Source of the DNA: Gordius sp. MW1
Lineage: Eukaryota; Nematomorpha; Gordioida; Gordea; Gordiidae
DNA: 64,000 bases
Assembly: GCA_964036665.1 (NCBI GenBank)
Contig: OZ038527.1
Location: 24,265,901-24,329,900 of the forward strand
Direction: 5' to 3'
Shown: positions 46,882 through 59,404 of the stretch, in pieces
Layout: each line of letters opens with the position of its first letter
How positions within the stretch are numbered: position 1 is the first letter of the stretch
The notes under the pieces: generated by a model
What the model was told of the DNA's origin: nothing
Database searches by the model: none
The model's input: the letters and a program-made list of their open reading frames with translations, nothing else
Program-made: the position numbers and the translations under genes

Positions 46882-48179
46882 CATCAAAGGAAATAAAAAT
46901 ATAAAATATACCCTAAATATAATATAAAACCAACTTTTAGATTATTATCATAAAATTTATTCTATGTATCTTATTATCTATTTAAGCTAATTTTAATTTG
47001 TTTTATCAAAATTTTACCATAATTGCGATGCATGAAGTTGTCTTGTCTCATCTAAATCTAAATAATGTTGCCCTGAGAGCTAAGCTGCCAAGCGTTATTT
47101 ATTGCAGTCAAGCGACGACTATGAAACTCGGATGTTAGATATTGCCAACCTCCTTTGTTGATGTAATAAATCAATTGCCTCCATTTTATACATAACTATT
47201 ACAAAGTCTTAACGCATTTTCTAAATGCCCCGAAATATATGTAATTTAGGAAAAATCTCTTTAAAAATTCTATTGCTTATATTTGAGACATTTTTTGGAC
47301 ATTTATAATGTATATAACAGGTTAAATCAGTTTCACATCTTCGTGGGCGTAGCAAGGATTTAAATTAAAACTGGGCAATATATTGATTCAGGGAGGGCCT
47401 AATTAAAAATTTTAAAATTGTGATCTTAATTTTTTTAAATATTTAAAATTTGTTGGATTTAACCGAGCAGCTCTAACAAATCCCCTTTTTTATTGATATG
47501 TAAGAGAATTCAAAGCATAATTAGGCTACTAATTCCTAGAAATCGCAAAATAAACTACTTTGTAAGCTAAAAAATTGCGTTAAATTAATTTCATAATCCC
47601 TACATTTACATTCAAACATTTTTGTAAGCTAGGGAGCCGACCAGTTAAAAATAGAAAAATTCAATTTTCAAATTTTCTACCCCCTTCTCAGTGTTCCTTT
47701 CACATAAATTCGCTATGAATTAAATTATCGTGACAAATTTAAAAAAAAAATATTCCCTCGCCTCAATTACACCCATCTATCGATCGATAGGGGGCTGCGG
47801 CTAAAGCTTTAATGTCCCCGGCCTGCCTATACTTTTATCTGTCCAAAAAAGGGCTATCATAATTCAAACTCCCCAACCCCCAACCCACACCAAAACCCCC
47901 TCGCTTTTTATTATTATTTTTTGCTGCTACCGAAAACTTTCTCTTTGTGGCCGGCCTGCTGCAAAAAAGAGAAATGGAATATAATTTAGAGCTACGCCGG
48001 CTATTCCTTTGATGCATTTTCACTTCCCTTCTATCTCGCTCCCATTCCTTTGAGGAGCAACCGCGTGGCTGATTCAAAGGCAACTTCAAAGGACCGCACT
48101 ACCGACCCACATCAAAGGCGGGAACCGCGGCCCACTTAGTTTATTAAGAAGGCTTGAGGGGTAGGGTTAATCTTTTAGG

Positions 48180-49148
48180 GTAAGGACAGGGAGAGAATAT
48201 TTATTATTATTTCTTTGCTACATAACACATATATTTCGGCCAGAAAGCTATACAACAGTCAAGAAGAGGGAGGGTTAGAGCGAAAGAGAATGAGAAACGC
48301 GGGCGGCCTTGTTTACACCATACACATAGTATATATATGTATGTTTGTATATAAATTTAATATGATAGCCGCAATTTAGCTAGCTAGCTGCCACCAACAA
48401 ACTGCCCGCGTTTTTAAGAGAGCGAGAGCGCGTACGCCATAGTTTTTTTTTCTATAAAACAGTTTTTGGCCACAACACCGTATCTCCGCAAAATGCAAAA
48501 TTATCGGTTAGCGCCTTTATATTTCCTATTAAATTTAGTGGGGAAAGAATTATTATTATTATCTACGTAGCGAGCGAAATTCGGAATAAAGGAGTAGTCT
48601 AGCTAGAGCGTAAAAAGGAACCGCGCCGCGGTTTCAAATGGAAGTCAAATGATATTCGGACTATTTTTTGGCAATGGTGGTTTATAACCTAATTTAGGGG
48701 ACCATCTAACCGCCGAATTAATTTAATACATATACCCAAAGGAATGTCTTAAGTTAGGGGTAATTATGACCCCACCCTAACGATTCCACTGGGCGAAATT
48801 TTAAAAGACCACACTTACTACCATGGTTCCAGCCTGCCCCCCCCCTTCGCTTCGCTATAAAATATTTATTATTTGAAGGAAAGTGCAATTTTCTCTTTCA
48901 ATCTCTTCCTTTGTACAATATACCCCGAAACGTTACCGCGGCAACAAAGACGTAAAACACATAAAAAGAATAAGCTCATTTTTCTCTTCTTCCAGTTCAA
49001 AAAATATTTTTTCCCTCGGCGGAGCAAAAAAAATAATTTATCACCTAGGAAATCAAATCAAATTTATTGAGAGAGAGAGACGTGCAATGAAAAAATGCCC
49101 GAGCTGAGCTCATTAAATTCGTCTTGAGACCGACGCTTGACATATTAG
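48180..49148 (+). promoter_or_regulatory. GC-richer island; possible promoter and 5' UTR exon of the Frizzled-like gene
   Basis: In contrast to its surroundings, this tract is GC-richer, with gagagcgagagcgcgtacgcc, ctagctagctgcc and other non-repeat sequence. It ends gcttgacatattag|gtaaat, a consensus donor at 49148. The next good acceptor placed directly before an ATG is at 51635, at the start of the Frizzled-like CDS. A non-coding first exon here joined to 51636 is an inference only. Confidence 0.3.
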
Positions 49149-51570
49149 GTAAATTTCTTCAAAGTTTTCATTTTCTCTTTTCATTTTTTGTATCTAATAA
49201 AAATGTTCATATTTTTATAATATCAAAAAATTTAATATTTGAAAATCTATATTAAATTGCCACTCAACCCCAAAAATTATTAAATATTAAGAGTTTATGA
49301 TATTTTTTTTTCTATTTCACAAGTTTTTTATATTGAAAATGGATAGCGTGGTTAAGGAATTAAAATTTAATAGATTATAGTACAACCGTGAAATGTAAAT
49401 AAACAAGGAAACCAAAAATATTAAATTTAAATTATACACCTGGCGTGCATTGTGTAATTTCGTTTTAATGTCCATATTAATTTAAAATTAAGTGCTTTAT
49501 CTACAGGTTACAAATTAAGATTTATATGCGATTTTATAACCTTAACATTTTTATTAGTCTAACAGATTGGGTTCTAAACGTTATTAAAAAATAAGTAGTT
49601 AATTTGTTTAAATTTATTAGATATAAAAAAGAGGAATTTGCATTTTAATTTTGGGATTATATTAAAAATTCAGCCAATCAGGCTTAATTATTTCTATATA
49701 TTCACGATTATGTTTTAATATTATTTGTTGAGAAGATTTCATTCTCCTTGGATTTAATTGTTTTTAAAAAGTCTATTATATTTCGCTTTGGTTTAAATAA
49801 AATTATTATTATTAGTTAATATAGTACATTTTATCTTTATTAGTAAGGTTTTCGACCCGAATCTATTATAGAAGTTTGAAACTCTCAACTACAAAAATTA
49901 GCATTTTTAATTATAACTTTTATGACACAACGTGGCGGAATAATAAAACTAAATCATCCATTGAATGGCAATTATTATTATAGATTATATCATTAGTTGA
50001 CAATTATTTACGGATGAAAACAAATGCAAATTGGCAGGATTTTTTTCAGAAGTTTAGCATTTTTTATATTATTTTTTGAAGCATAATCTGAAAATTTTAA
50101 AACTACTATAATAACGACAAGCTATATTTAAAAAGTTTAAAGTATAAATTCTAATTTTGTATAAAATTCTCCACGAGTTAAATTATATTTTAACTAATCC
50201 TAGCTGTTAAATATCCTTGCATTTACGGAATTTAGTCCAGGCACCCCAATTTTCTACGATAATTCATCATCATAAATTATTCCCATATTAATAATACCTA
50301 GCCATGCGAAAAAAAGAGGACTATAAATTTTTCATATCGGCATTTCCCTTTGATATATTAGTAATAATAACCGTCTCTAAAATAAAATTATGGCTTGAAA
50401 TTCCTCTAAAAGCAGAAAGGGGGGAGGGGGGTTGGTTAAAAGGAATTTGAAAAATAGAAATTGTATAATAGTGCATGAGGAGAAATAATGTACGAAGAGG
50501 GGTTAAAAAGGCTATAAAACTTTTATTTTCCAAAATCAGGAAGAATTATTTATGGCCTTTAGTCCGGTAATATATTTCAACTTTAAAGGCTCTCCCCTAG
50601 CACTCGGCCCAGTGTGTTCAATATGCGCTTAATGGTTATTGTGCTCCATTTTATTACCTTTTTTATTGCTTATTTCTACTTTTTTTCGTTTTGTTTCGTT
50701 CCCATGTGCAAAGAGAAAGGGACTTTTTAACAATAAAAAAAGAGTAAATTACCTCCATAAATCAGTCCACCCACGTATACATAGATTTGGGAGAGATTAT
50801 AGTTGCCCGACTTTGTTGCTAAGCATAAAACTCGCACACACGTAAATCAAAGGGGAAAAATAACCGGGTTTAATTCGCCCCATTTTCATTTATTTTGATA
50901 ATTTCGAACGATATCTCATATATTCTTCCTCGATCACATATAAGTAACTGCATTTTTTAGAATTTTATTAACTGATTTAGTCTTAGAAAGGATTATTATT
51001 TCAAATTTCATACAAAAATATACATATTTTGTGAATTTGACTTTTTTAAATTAGGCTATCTAGATTATTAATATCTCGATTATAAAATAACATGAGACTT
51101 TCTAATTAGGAATTGGGGTCAGCTATGGAGTTGAGATTCATGTAGTTTTCTATTTGCAATTTGTAAATATATATTTTTTTATTTTTTATCAACTTACTCA
51201 ATTAGAAAGGCATTAGAGGGCAGGGGGGAAATAATTTAAGGACGAGTAAAATGATAATTTTTGAAAAATTGTTATAATTTTAATAAATGTTACAGAATTT
51301 TTGGAATTAGAGGGACCAGCCGCCCCTTTCTCTGCCTCCCCTTGACTCGGCCAATGTATAAAGGCCCTGACTATAACAAAGCTTTTTGTTGCATATTATC
51401 ATGAATTTGGTGTAATTGATATTGGACTGGTCTAATTTAAAATTTTTAAATTTTTTACAGGTGTAACATTAACGGTCGAATTACAAGTTTAACACCTTAC
51501 TGCTTAACATAATTCATATTCAATTTTTATAATATATATATATAATTTCTTTTATGATATAAGGTTTATA
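49149..51570. other. AT-rich tract, possible first intron; one MITE inside
   Basis: No coding exon recognised. A GGGCGTAGCC-family fragment lies at about 51207-51353 (cattagagggcagg...cttgactcggcca). The rest is low-complexity AT sequence with a short AC/GT tract. Confidence 0.4.
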
Positions 51571-51635
51571 TAACAGATATAATTTGTTCTTCAAACTAAA
51601 CTTTTCTTATTTTCTGCCAAATATAATCTTATCAG

Positions 51636-54600
51636 ATGGACAAGTTATTTTCCGAACTCTTATTGGCCATTTTGTTGTCTCAATGGCAATGGTTCATCGT
51701 ATCCCGATGTCAAGACGTTACATCCAATACCAAAATGGCCCCCAATCTCGACTTGGATCATTCGACGAGGCTCGACAATAAATCACGTGATGACGGACCC
51801 GTGACCGATCGGCGGCGGGACAAAATTAAGAAGAATGTCAAGCTTTACGAAAATGTCCAGGAGTTATGGATAGCTCAAAATAACTCGTCCCTTACCGCAC
51901 TAGTCCCTAAACTCAAGCCAAAATTTTCAAACTCATCTATAAAGGTAAAAAAACTCCCAAGTAATTTGACTTTTTTTATTTTATGTTAACGTTTTAAAAA
52001 AAAATTAGATTAATTTTTTGTTCCATCAACCTTTGGACCCCAAGTCTTAAAATTATTAAAAAATTAGGAAAACAACTTTCTTTGCTATCCCATGATAATT
52101 GCGAATTTTTTTGAAAGGTAGAAAATTGGCATTAATATTTGTAAATGTAAATCAATAGCAAGATCGGAATGTTTTTCAACTATTTATATTACTTAACTTT
52201 TATTTGTTTCATTCATCTTCACAAAATATGTATTTTTATAAATTAGATTAAAAACGTAATTAAAAAATTTTATAACAAACTTCATAAAATTTCTTACACT
52301 AACTTAGTTTGCATTAATGTCATTTTAAATACAAATTATTGCTAACATAAATGATTAACGATATAATAAATTTAAGTTTTTTTAATTTTGGATAGAAAAA
52401 ATTAATCGCGAATCACACTTATGCCTGGTTGAAAACTTTGTTTTCCGTTATGCCCCATCGCTCGAAAAATAAAGCACCACCTATTGGTTACGTGATGACC
52501 GATCTTCACGTGACCAGAGGCTTTAGAAAAAAATGGGCCAATGGATCTAAGGCATTGGCTACAAAATTTGAAGGTAAAAAGAGTTAAAATTTCAAAAAAA
52601 TAGATTTTTTTTTATACATATGTTTAAAACTTTTTTTTTTTATTAAAAATAAGTCCCTTTTTTGATAATAGTCTTGGCCTATTTACTTAATTCAAATAGG
52701 TAATAACAAAATTTACTAGATTAATTTATATCAAAACAAATTAAAATATTTTGACCCTTTAATAATCAAAATTATGTAGCAAAATTATTATAAAGTGATT
52801 CTTTAAACGGATTTCATTTATGCCTTAAGATAATAGTAGGATTAGACGAGGAGAAGCAAATTGTTTATTTAAATTTTGAACCATAATTCAATTTGAAAAT
52901 GCCTTAAATTTGTGCCATTACAGTTAGGGTTAATCCTGCACTGACCCGTCGGGTAGGGGCGGTTTCGGGTTGAAAATAGCCTTCGGGTCGGGTTCCGGTA
53001 ATAGAAAAATTTAAACGCTCTTGGGTCGGGTTGACGTTTATGAATCTTACATTGCATATTAAGCATATCTTTTAAATTAATGCCATTATTTATAAAAAAA
53101 ACTTCTAATGCTTTCACTTCTGGCAAACCTGTTTTAAAATGTTAGCGAATCTGTTGTTATTTTTTGCAAGATAAAATTATGTCGCCATATAAAATCATCA
53201 AATCAATTTTACACCAATAACTATTTTTAACTTTCGGGCCGGGTTCGGGTTATAAAATCTAGATCATTTTTGGGTGGGGTTGGTTTAAAAATTTAAAACG
53301 CTTTCGAGTTGAAAAAAGTGACTTTACAGGGCTCTAGTTTAAATAGATTAAAACTACCAGTTTACTAAACGAGAAATCTCATATCACATACAACCTTTTA
53401 TAGCAATTATCCACCCAAACCAAACCGTTCAATTCAAATTTCTTACTTTTTATATTTATTTGCGCCATCCTTGAATCTGTTTAATTTTTTTATTTTTCTC
53501 ACATACATTTTAAGAATCAACGCGTTCGTCCAAATTAAAAACGACATCACCACCACCACTGCGACTTATCAAAGTGCAATCTTCACATCCCTTCCATCAC
53601 AATACTCCGCCCGAACTATTATTACCACATTTGATTGAGATTCCCCATGATTCCGAATCCTTTCCCAAACAAGAAAAAGGTCCATTTCCTATTGATTCCC
53701 CTCATTCGTCCTCCTCTTCATACTACGAAACCTGGATGATTATCATAGCTAGTGCCTGTTTTGCCACCACCTTGATAACGCTCTGCACGTACTGGCTCGA
53801 ACCCGGTCGTTTTAAATACCCTCAAAAACCCATTATTTACTACGCCACATGCTATTGGATCCTCTCGACCGTCTATCTAATACATCACCTACCCACGTCA
53901 AAAGTAAACTCCGCCGGCCCCAGCCCGGCCCTTCCTCCAGAATGTAGAGAATCACGTGGGGTGACGGCGGCGGATGAATACGCTTGGACCGGCAGGTCGG
54001 CAGCCATCTTTGTTTTATACTTATATTTCGAAGTGGCCGCTTCGCTTTGGTGGGTAACCCTTGCACTATGCTGGTACCTAAGTGCGGGTCGTAAATGGAG
54101 CAGAGAGGCGGTTCGTCAGCTGACCACTTGGTATCACGTGGTCTGTTGGACCGCTCCCGCACTCTTGACCATAGCGGTCTTAGTATCCAATACTAAGCCC
54201 AATAGCCCCGGGCACCCAAACTTGAAGATTAACCCGGTTCGAGCTTATTTCATACTGATCGGACCCCTCATTTTAACGCTGACCTGCGGTTCTCTCCTAG
54301 TGTTAGCCGGCCTACTTTCCCTCAAAGCCATTAAAAAAGCTATGAAAAGTTGTCATACCAGCATTACTAATTTGGAACGCCTCACCTTCAGGATATCATT
54401 GTTCGGGCTGCTTTACGTTTCTTTCAAACTCGCCCTCTTAGCATGTTTCGCATTGAAAGTACCTCAGCACCATTACTCTAACGCTATCGCGGATCAACAA
54501 TCTCAATCAATACTCAATTTAGGTATGGGGCCTTCTGGACCCCAATCCCTGGATAAGGTCATAACGTTATTACCACCCTCCCTAGGTCTGATACTTTTTT

Positions 54601-55022
54601 TCTCCTTGTCTTCCGGTATATTTACCGGTATATGGATTTTCAACGCTAAAACCCTCGAAGCTTGGTCAAATTTTTTTGCTTTAGCTCGAGTTATGGTCAA
54701 AGATTTTCTGTCCCTAGCCCTTAACAAAAAGAATGACAATTTTGTTACTACTGGCAATTGTAGCACCATGTATTGCAAGGTTAAAAGTCAAAAATATCAG
54801 CCTTGTTCTTGCAGTGGGTGTTGTGTCGAAGGAATTATTGCGCATTCGGCGGGTATGTTAACTCCTAGGTTATTGGATAACGAAGTACCTTTAATGCCGA
54901 CGGCTACTTCTTTTAGAACTATCCCTGCCCGGTCCTCTTGTCGTCAGCACTCAGTTTTTTCACGTCAATCATTCCCCACCCAATCGGTAATACCTAGGGT
55001 GCATACGAAATGTTACGGTTAA
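51636..55022 (+). CDS. Divergent Frizzled-type 7TM receptor (3 coding exons, 664 aa)
   Basis: Exons 51636-51944, 52396-52573 and 53515-55022 join with matching phases (0, then 1) at GT-AG sites. Exon 3 is certain: helices at about residues 236-257, 268-286, 324-352, 367-387, 407-432, 453-478 and 518-540. Frizzled marks include GRFKYPQKPIIYY after TM1, ASLWWVTLALCWYLSAGRKW in TM3, LERLTFRISLFGLLY before TM6, and the Dishevelled-binding KTxxxW motif (KTLEAW, residues 541-546) just after TM7. The C-terminus has a cysteine cluster (CSCSGCC). Frizzleds receive Wnt and recruit Dishevelled. Oddities: loop 2 lacks the usual cysteines, and the 230-residue N-terminus (signal-peptide-like start MDKLFSELLLAILLSQ, several N-glycosylation sequons) holds a single cysteine, so no CRD is present. 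The upstream exons could belong to another gene, but their phases fit. Fz3-like divergence is my best guess. Confidence 0.8.
52926..53336. mobile_element. hAT-like MITE in the Frizzled-like gene intron
   Basis: Left tagggttaatcctgcactgac, right tttacagggctcta; interior cgggttgaaaa and gggtcgggttc blocks in inverted orientation, like 31979-32228. No matching flanks, so the left boundary may be wrong. It occupies much of the intron before the 7TM exon. Confidence 0.55.
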
Positions 55023-55029
55023 TAGCATA

Positions 55030-55790
55030 GCCTAGCCCTTAACACTTAAGCATAATGTTTGTAATCATTCTGGTCACGAAGCTTCTTCGCAAGTTTACAG
55101 AAATAAGACAAACACATGAATGAGTAGTTTACTTTTTAGCCTTATGTACAATTTTGTCCGGTGATTTATACTAATTTACCTCAAAACTTAAAACTAATTT
55201 TTCCTGTTCTTTTTCAATGAAAAAGACCTCGTTTTTCGTAATGTCAATTTTTTGTTCAAATTAATATTTTAATATATATATACATACATATAGTTAATTA
55301 TTTTAGAATTTTTGTATTTGTGTATCAAACGATATAATTGACCATCCAATTTTATATGCGTTAATATATGTACACTATATTATTACTCCTGTAATTATTT
55401 ATATGTCTGTCGTTTAAACCTGTGATCATTTACTAAATATATATCTAGTGATTTAAGTTTGATACATTTCAAATTGGAAAATAACTTGAATTTAATAGGT
55501 ATTTATAAAACATTTATTTAGATAATTTTGTCTCTTTCTTAAGGTGATCGGTAATTAAACCAATTGCCAAGTTTATTTTGCCCGATATTATAATATAGGT
55601 TAGAGTTAGGAAATATTTATTATTTGTTAACGTTCCTTTTAATGTGCATACTTGAGGATTAAATATATGTAATGCACTTATAATAAGGATGGTCATCCAA
55701 AAGTGATTGCAATTCACAAAATAATCCTTTTTGTCAGTATGAAGTAAAAATCCAATTTTAATTATGCTAAACTTCTCACCCAAATATTTG
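55030..55790. other. Downstream of the Frizzled-like gene; nothing recognised
   Basis: AT-rich 3' flank with a short (ta)n and tacatacatata run at 55275-55295. It probably includes the 3' UTR. No exon or RNA gene seen. Confidence 0.4.
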
Positions 55791-56427
55791 ATTATCTCTA
55801 CTTGAGATCTGCACGGGCAGACCAGGCCAGCGGAGGGGCCTTAAAGCCTGTTCGCAAGAGGGTTGGGACATGCTTAAAAAATTCCACGGGCTCGGGCGGG
55901 CCAAAGAAGTTTAATAACGGGCTTGGGTGGACCAAAGAAGTTTAATAACGAGCTCGGGCGGGCCAAAGAACTTTCATAAGAAGTAAAGCAGGCCTAAAAT
56001 TCTGTAAACGGTCCTAGTATTTATTTTAAATTAAAGTCCATCACAAAGGAACTTTTGATAAAATCTCTTAATATGGATTCCTGGTTTTTAAAAAAACTAT
56101 TATGACAAATTATATAAGATACCCTTATCCGTTAATTAAGATGGAGGTGTTTATATTTTTTTAATTATTACACTTATTTAGGAACATTCTTGCGTATCAC
56201 GTTCATTTATTTTGCATTTCGTGCTAAATTAATTTTAATAATTTGCTTTTATTTCACATTAAATGAGTACACTTATACATTATTTAATATAATAGCTTCT
56301 CGATTTAAAACTAATCAATAAACGTTTAAAATATTTTAATATGAAATTTAAAATTATAAAATGCTAGCTAACTAAATTTAGCGTTGCTTCTTAATTGACC
56401 TTTGCAAATTTCAGAAATTAAGATTAC

Positions 56428-56429
<2 letters not shown>

Positions 56430-56497
<68 letters not shown>
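56430..56497 (-). repeat. 68-nt poly(A) tail (T run on the + strand)
   Basis: An uninterrupted run of 68 T directly precedes the complement of the non-LTR pol stop. It is the 3' poly(A) tail of the minus-strand retrotransposon. Such a long pure homopolymer decays quickly, so the insertion should be recent. The exact length may be affected by sequencing or assembly. Confidence 0.9.
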
Positions 56498-56503
<6 letters not shown>

Positions 56504-58424
56504 CTTAGTAAATTTTATTATGCAAGATTTACATTAAATGAAACTAAAAACAACATAAAAATCATAGAGGTAAACATTCAAAAATTGCCATAGCGTTGTA
56601 ATGGCAAATAATCATTCCGATTTTCTGTTTTATAAAAAAAGTTTCCCTTTTGTCAAGGGTATTGGCAGCTATGCGGCGTCCCAATTCCTTCAGGAGGGCT
56701 TGGGTTTTAGGACCTATTGTAGTGAGGGTAGTGGTCACTATGGGGGAGAAAAGGAGTGAGGAATTAAGTTCTGCGTATTTAGCGGATTTTAATCTTTCAG
56801 AATCAACAAGGGGGTCTTTGTTTTGGTTTGAGGGAGCAAAGGCATCCGGACAAGTGTAGTCCCAAGCTAGGCATAGCCCTTTTGCCCATGGGATGAGGGT
56901 CTGTCCATCAGGTCTCTTCTTGTCGCTAAGGGAAAGACCATTAGGCTCCAATTGGGAAGGAAAGCCCGCCTTTTTGAATGTCTTCTGTAGAAGAGCGTTA
57001 ACGGATGTGTGCCGTAGAAATCTGGCCTTATTAAATTTGCAATGCAGGCCGTGGTGACCTTTTGTACCAACGGATGAGCCACATAAGTTGCATTGATGAG
57101 AGGCAACTATATCGCATCCTAGGCGGAGCCCTGTTGCAATCCTGAACTCGTTGTTGGAGAGTTGAAGGTCATGAGTCCGACTTGGGATGGCCTCCAACCA
57201 CTCGTGGCCGGACCTTGATGCGAAACTTCTTAAAGCTGGTAACTCCTCCAACGATGCGCCCGATATAAGAGTTTTAAGGGCATGGTCGTAGAGAGGAGTG
57301 TTCCAACTCTTTTGAGAGTTTATGGTAGGGAATGGAGTGTTAGGGTCGGACAAAGAACTCCACATGTCGAGGGCGATTTGGGTGAAAGGATCTGGTTGAT
57401 CGATTAGTATGTCGATGATTGGTTTGGCTGAAAGTCGACTCGAGATGAAGGCCGACAAAGCTACAAGAGAGGATGATCTCAGGCCCAAACCACCATATTT
57501 TGTGGGGAGACACGCTTGTTTCCATTGAGACCCAGTAAAAGAAAGGTTTGTGATTTCCTCGACAACATCTTTGAGTTTTTGGTCGAATAAAGATAGAGCA
57601 CTGGGATTTAAGAATGAGGTGGATGACCTGAAGATATGATTTATCTTAGGTAAAGAATAGCAGTTTTTAATTAAAAAGAAAGCCTGGTGGGCTGGCAAGT
57701 AAGAAAGGAGGGGTTTGATTTCTACTAGTTTTTGGATTGTCTCTGTTAATAACTTGTTACAAGGGTGTGAGCCACCTATGGGAGATCCTAAGTGCGTTAG
57801 TTCGTTAGGGTGAATATGTTTGAAAGCGTCAAAGTATGGGTCTAGGCTTAAAGGGTCAGTATTGTTTTTGCAAACCTCGGTCTTGGTATGATTAAGATGG
57901 AGACCAATTTTTGAAGCTTCGACTTCAAGGTATGAAAGGGCTTCTTTGACGTCTTCTGCATTTCCTTTGATGGTACCATCGTCTAGGTACCACAAGTTGA
58001 GTGATAGATTATATTTAGAGGCTAGGTCTTCGGTCAGGGATTTTATACCTAGGCAGAATAGTAGGGGGCCTAGCGGGTCTCCTTGTTGAATGCCGTCACT
58101 CGATGCAATTATTTTGGAATTAAAGTTGAGCATGGAAGTAGGAGCGTAGCATGCGTTAAGGAAAATGGAGTACTCGGGAAGAAATTTGTAAGCCTCTGTT
58201 AAGAAGTGTGACCTGTAGATAGTATTAAAGGCGTTTTTGAAGTCGATCTTAGCTAGGATCGAATGGTCGGGATGGGCGAGGGCTATGCGGACAGCGTGAG
58301 AGGCGATTTCGCAACCACACTTGATTCCGAAACCTAGTTGGATGGGAGCTAATTGATCTGCAATGTTGGTTTTTACTCGAGCAATAATTAGTTTGCAGCA
58401 TTTAGAATTGACTTTTAGGCGCAA
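56498..58424 (-). mobile_element. Non-LTR retrotransposon, 5'-truncated, intact pol ORF of 620 codons
   Basis: Minus-strand ORF (56562-58424) with RT motifs: KIDFKNAFNTI (D61), GIQQGDPLGPLLF (111-123) and the catalytic YLDD at 146-149. After the thumb come a CNLC...H...C zinc knuckle (445-462) and a restriction-enzyme-like segment, RPDG (504-507) with WDYTC (D522). A single-ORF RT followed by CCHC and a PD-type endonuclease is the layout of R2/NeSL/HERO-type elements rather than APE-type LINEs; this classification is inference. The ORF starts within the RT palm region, so the element is 5'-truncated, yet 620 codons have no stop. It ends 64 bp before the poly(A). No target duplication found. 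Confidence 0.88.
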
Positions 58425-58859
58425 CTATAGACATGTGGTTATTTATTTAATAAATATCTTTAACGCTAAATATTCATTCGGATTTATAAATGATAAACCT
58501 AAAATAAATCTTTTCAACACCATTTACGTTAAAAATGTGAGGTTGAACAATTCACAACGGAATCACTAATAAAGAAATTTCTTTTAATAATATTTAAACA
58601 GATCAAGGTGTGGATTGTAGTCAACCCCTTAATATATCCACCTATTCAATTGCTCTCGCTATCTCATTAAAATATTTGTAAAACCGCGTTTAATGTTTCA
58701 TAGATTTTAAATTTATCAATAAGCCGCGCCTAACGGGCCCTTGGTAGGGGGCCGGGGCCTGAAGTGCTCGGAAAAAATCACAGACCGGTTCGGACGCGCC
58801 TGAAAGTGTCAAACGGGTACGGACGGGTCATAAGTGCACACAATTTACTGGCGGACCTT

Positions 58860-59349
58860 CAATTTTGTCTTTAAAAAGTTTATTTTCACGAAACAAAGTT
58901 AGATAAATAAGCGAAATACAAAAATAAAGACATATTGGTTAAATACAAAGATCTATATCATTATTATCTTCTAAAATGGGCCATGAGTCGGCAAAGGATT
59001 TAAAGTTGTATCGTACAACAAGAATCCCCACTTGTTGCCTGAGTAAAAAGGACGCAGAAATTTTAGATTTCGGTGAGCGTTTTCCGATTTCTCTAAAAAA
59101 ACCCATCGCCTGTTTACAAAAGGAACCGGAGCACGAGGCAACGACAGGGATAAAAATATTTGTTGCCAGAAGGGCAGAACACTTTGTAATTTTACGCCCT
59201 TCTGCTGTAGCGATAGGGTCGTAATTAAAATGGGAAGGGGCAAACAGGTCAATACAAGTAAAAACCCATTTGAGGGATAGGTCATTTTGCCAGGGGACTA
59301 TAGAAGAGCCGTCAGGGCTCATCCTACCTTCAAGAGAGGCCTGTTGCAA
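58860..59349 (-). pseudogene. Second non-LTR 3' fragment of the same class
   Basis: The minus-strand ORF 58939-59349 (136 codons) contains SPDGSSIVPWQNDLSLKWVF, then CIDLFAPSHFNYDPIATAEG. It aligns with the RPDG...WDYTCPDAFAPSNQNKDPL segment of the 56562-58424 ORF and continues in step to the C-terminus (RQQVGILVVRYN versus KQKIGMIICHYN). It is a distinct, divergent copy, not a duplication. Its first residues (MQQAS) are read from the hAT end. Only the endonuclease-like tail is present, with no RT. Confidence 0.82.
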
Positions 59350-59404
59350 ATCTCTAATCTCTACCTTACAAAGATTTTAAAACAATATATTTAAAGCTCT
59401 TTAG

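Larger units (their letters stand above)
55802..59356. mobile_element. hAT-type element (TAGAGATCTGCAYGGG family) with two nested non-LTR fragments
   Basis: Left end ttgagatctgcacggg and right end ctgttgcaaatctcta are the family TIRs. The 8-bp duplication atctctac is perfect (55794-55801 and 59357-59364). Left (55802-56420) and right (about 58430-58860 plus 59336-59356) segments align with the two ends of 13039-24385. Between them lie the poly(A)-tailed non-LTR element and a second, shorter non-LTR 3' fragment. No hAT transposase remains. Confidence 0.85.

Noticed and set aside
47835-48089. Minus-strand 84-codon ORF in a GC-richer region
   Set aside because: No recognisable domain, and K/R/G-rich content follows the C/T-rich strand composition. 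Could be part of an unannotated exon but not supportable.
53833-54778. Minus-strand ORFs opposite the Frizzled-like exon
   Set aside because: Shadows of the long + strand coding exon.
56402-56593. Poly-phenylalanine ORF
   Set aside because: Translation of the 68-nt T run, i.e. the poly(A) tail of the minus-strand retrotransposon.
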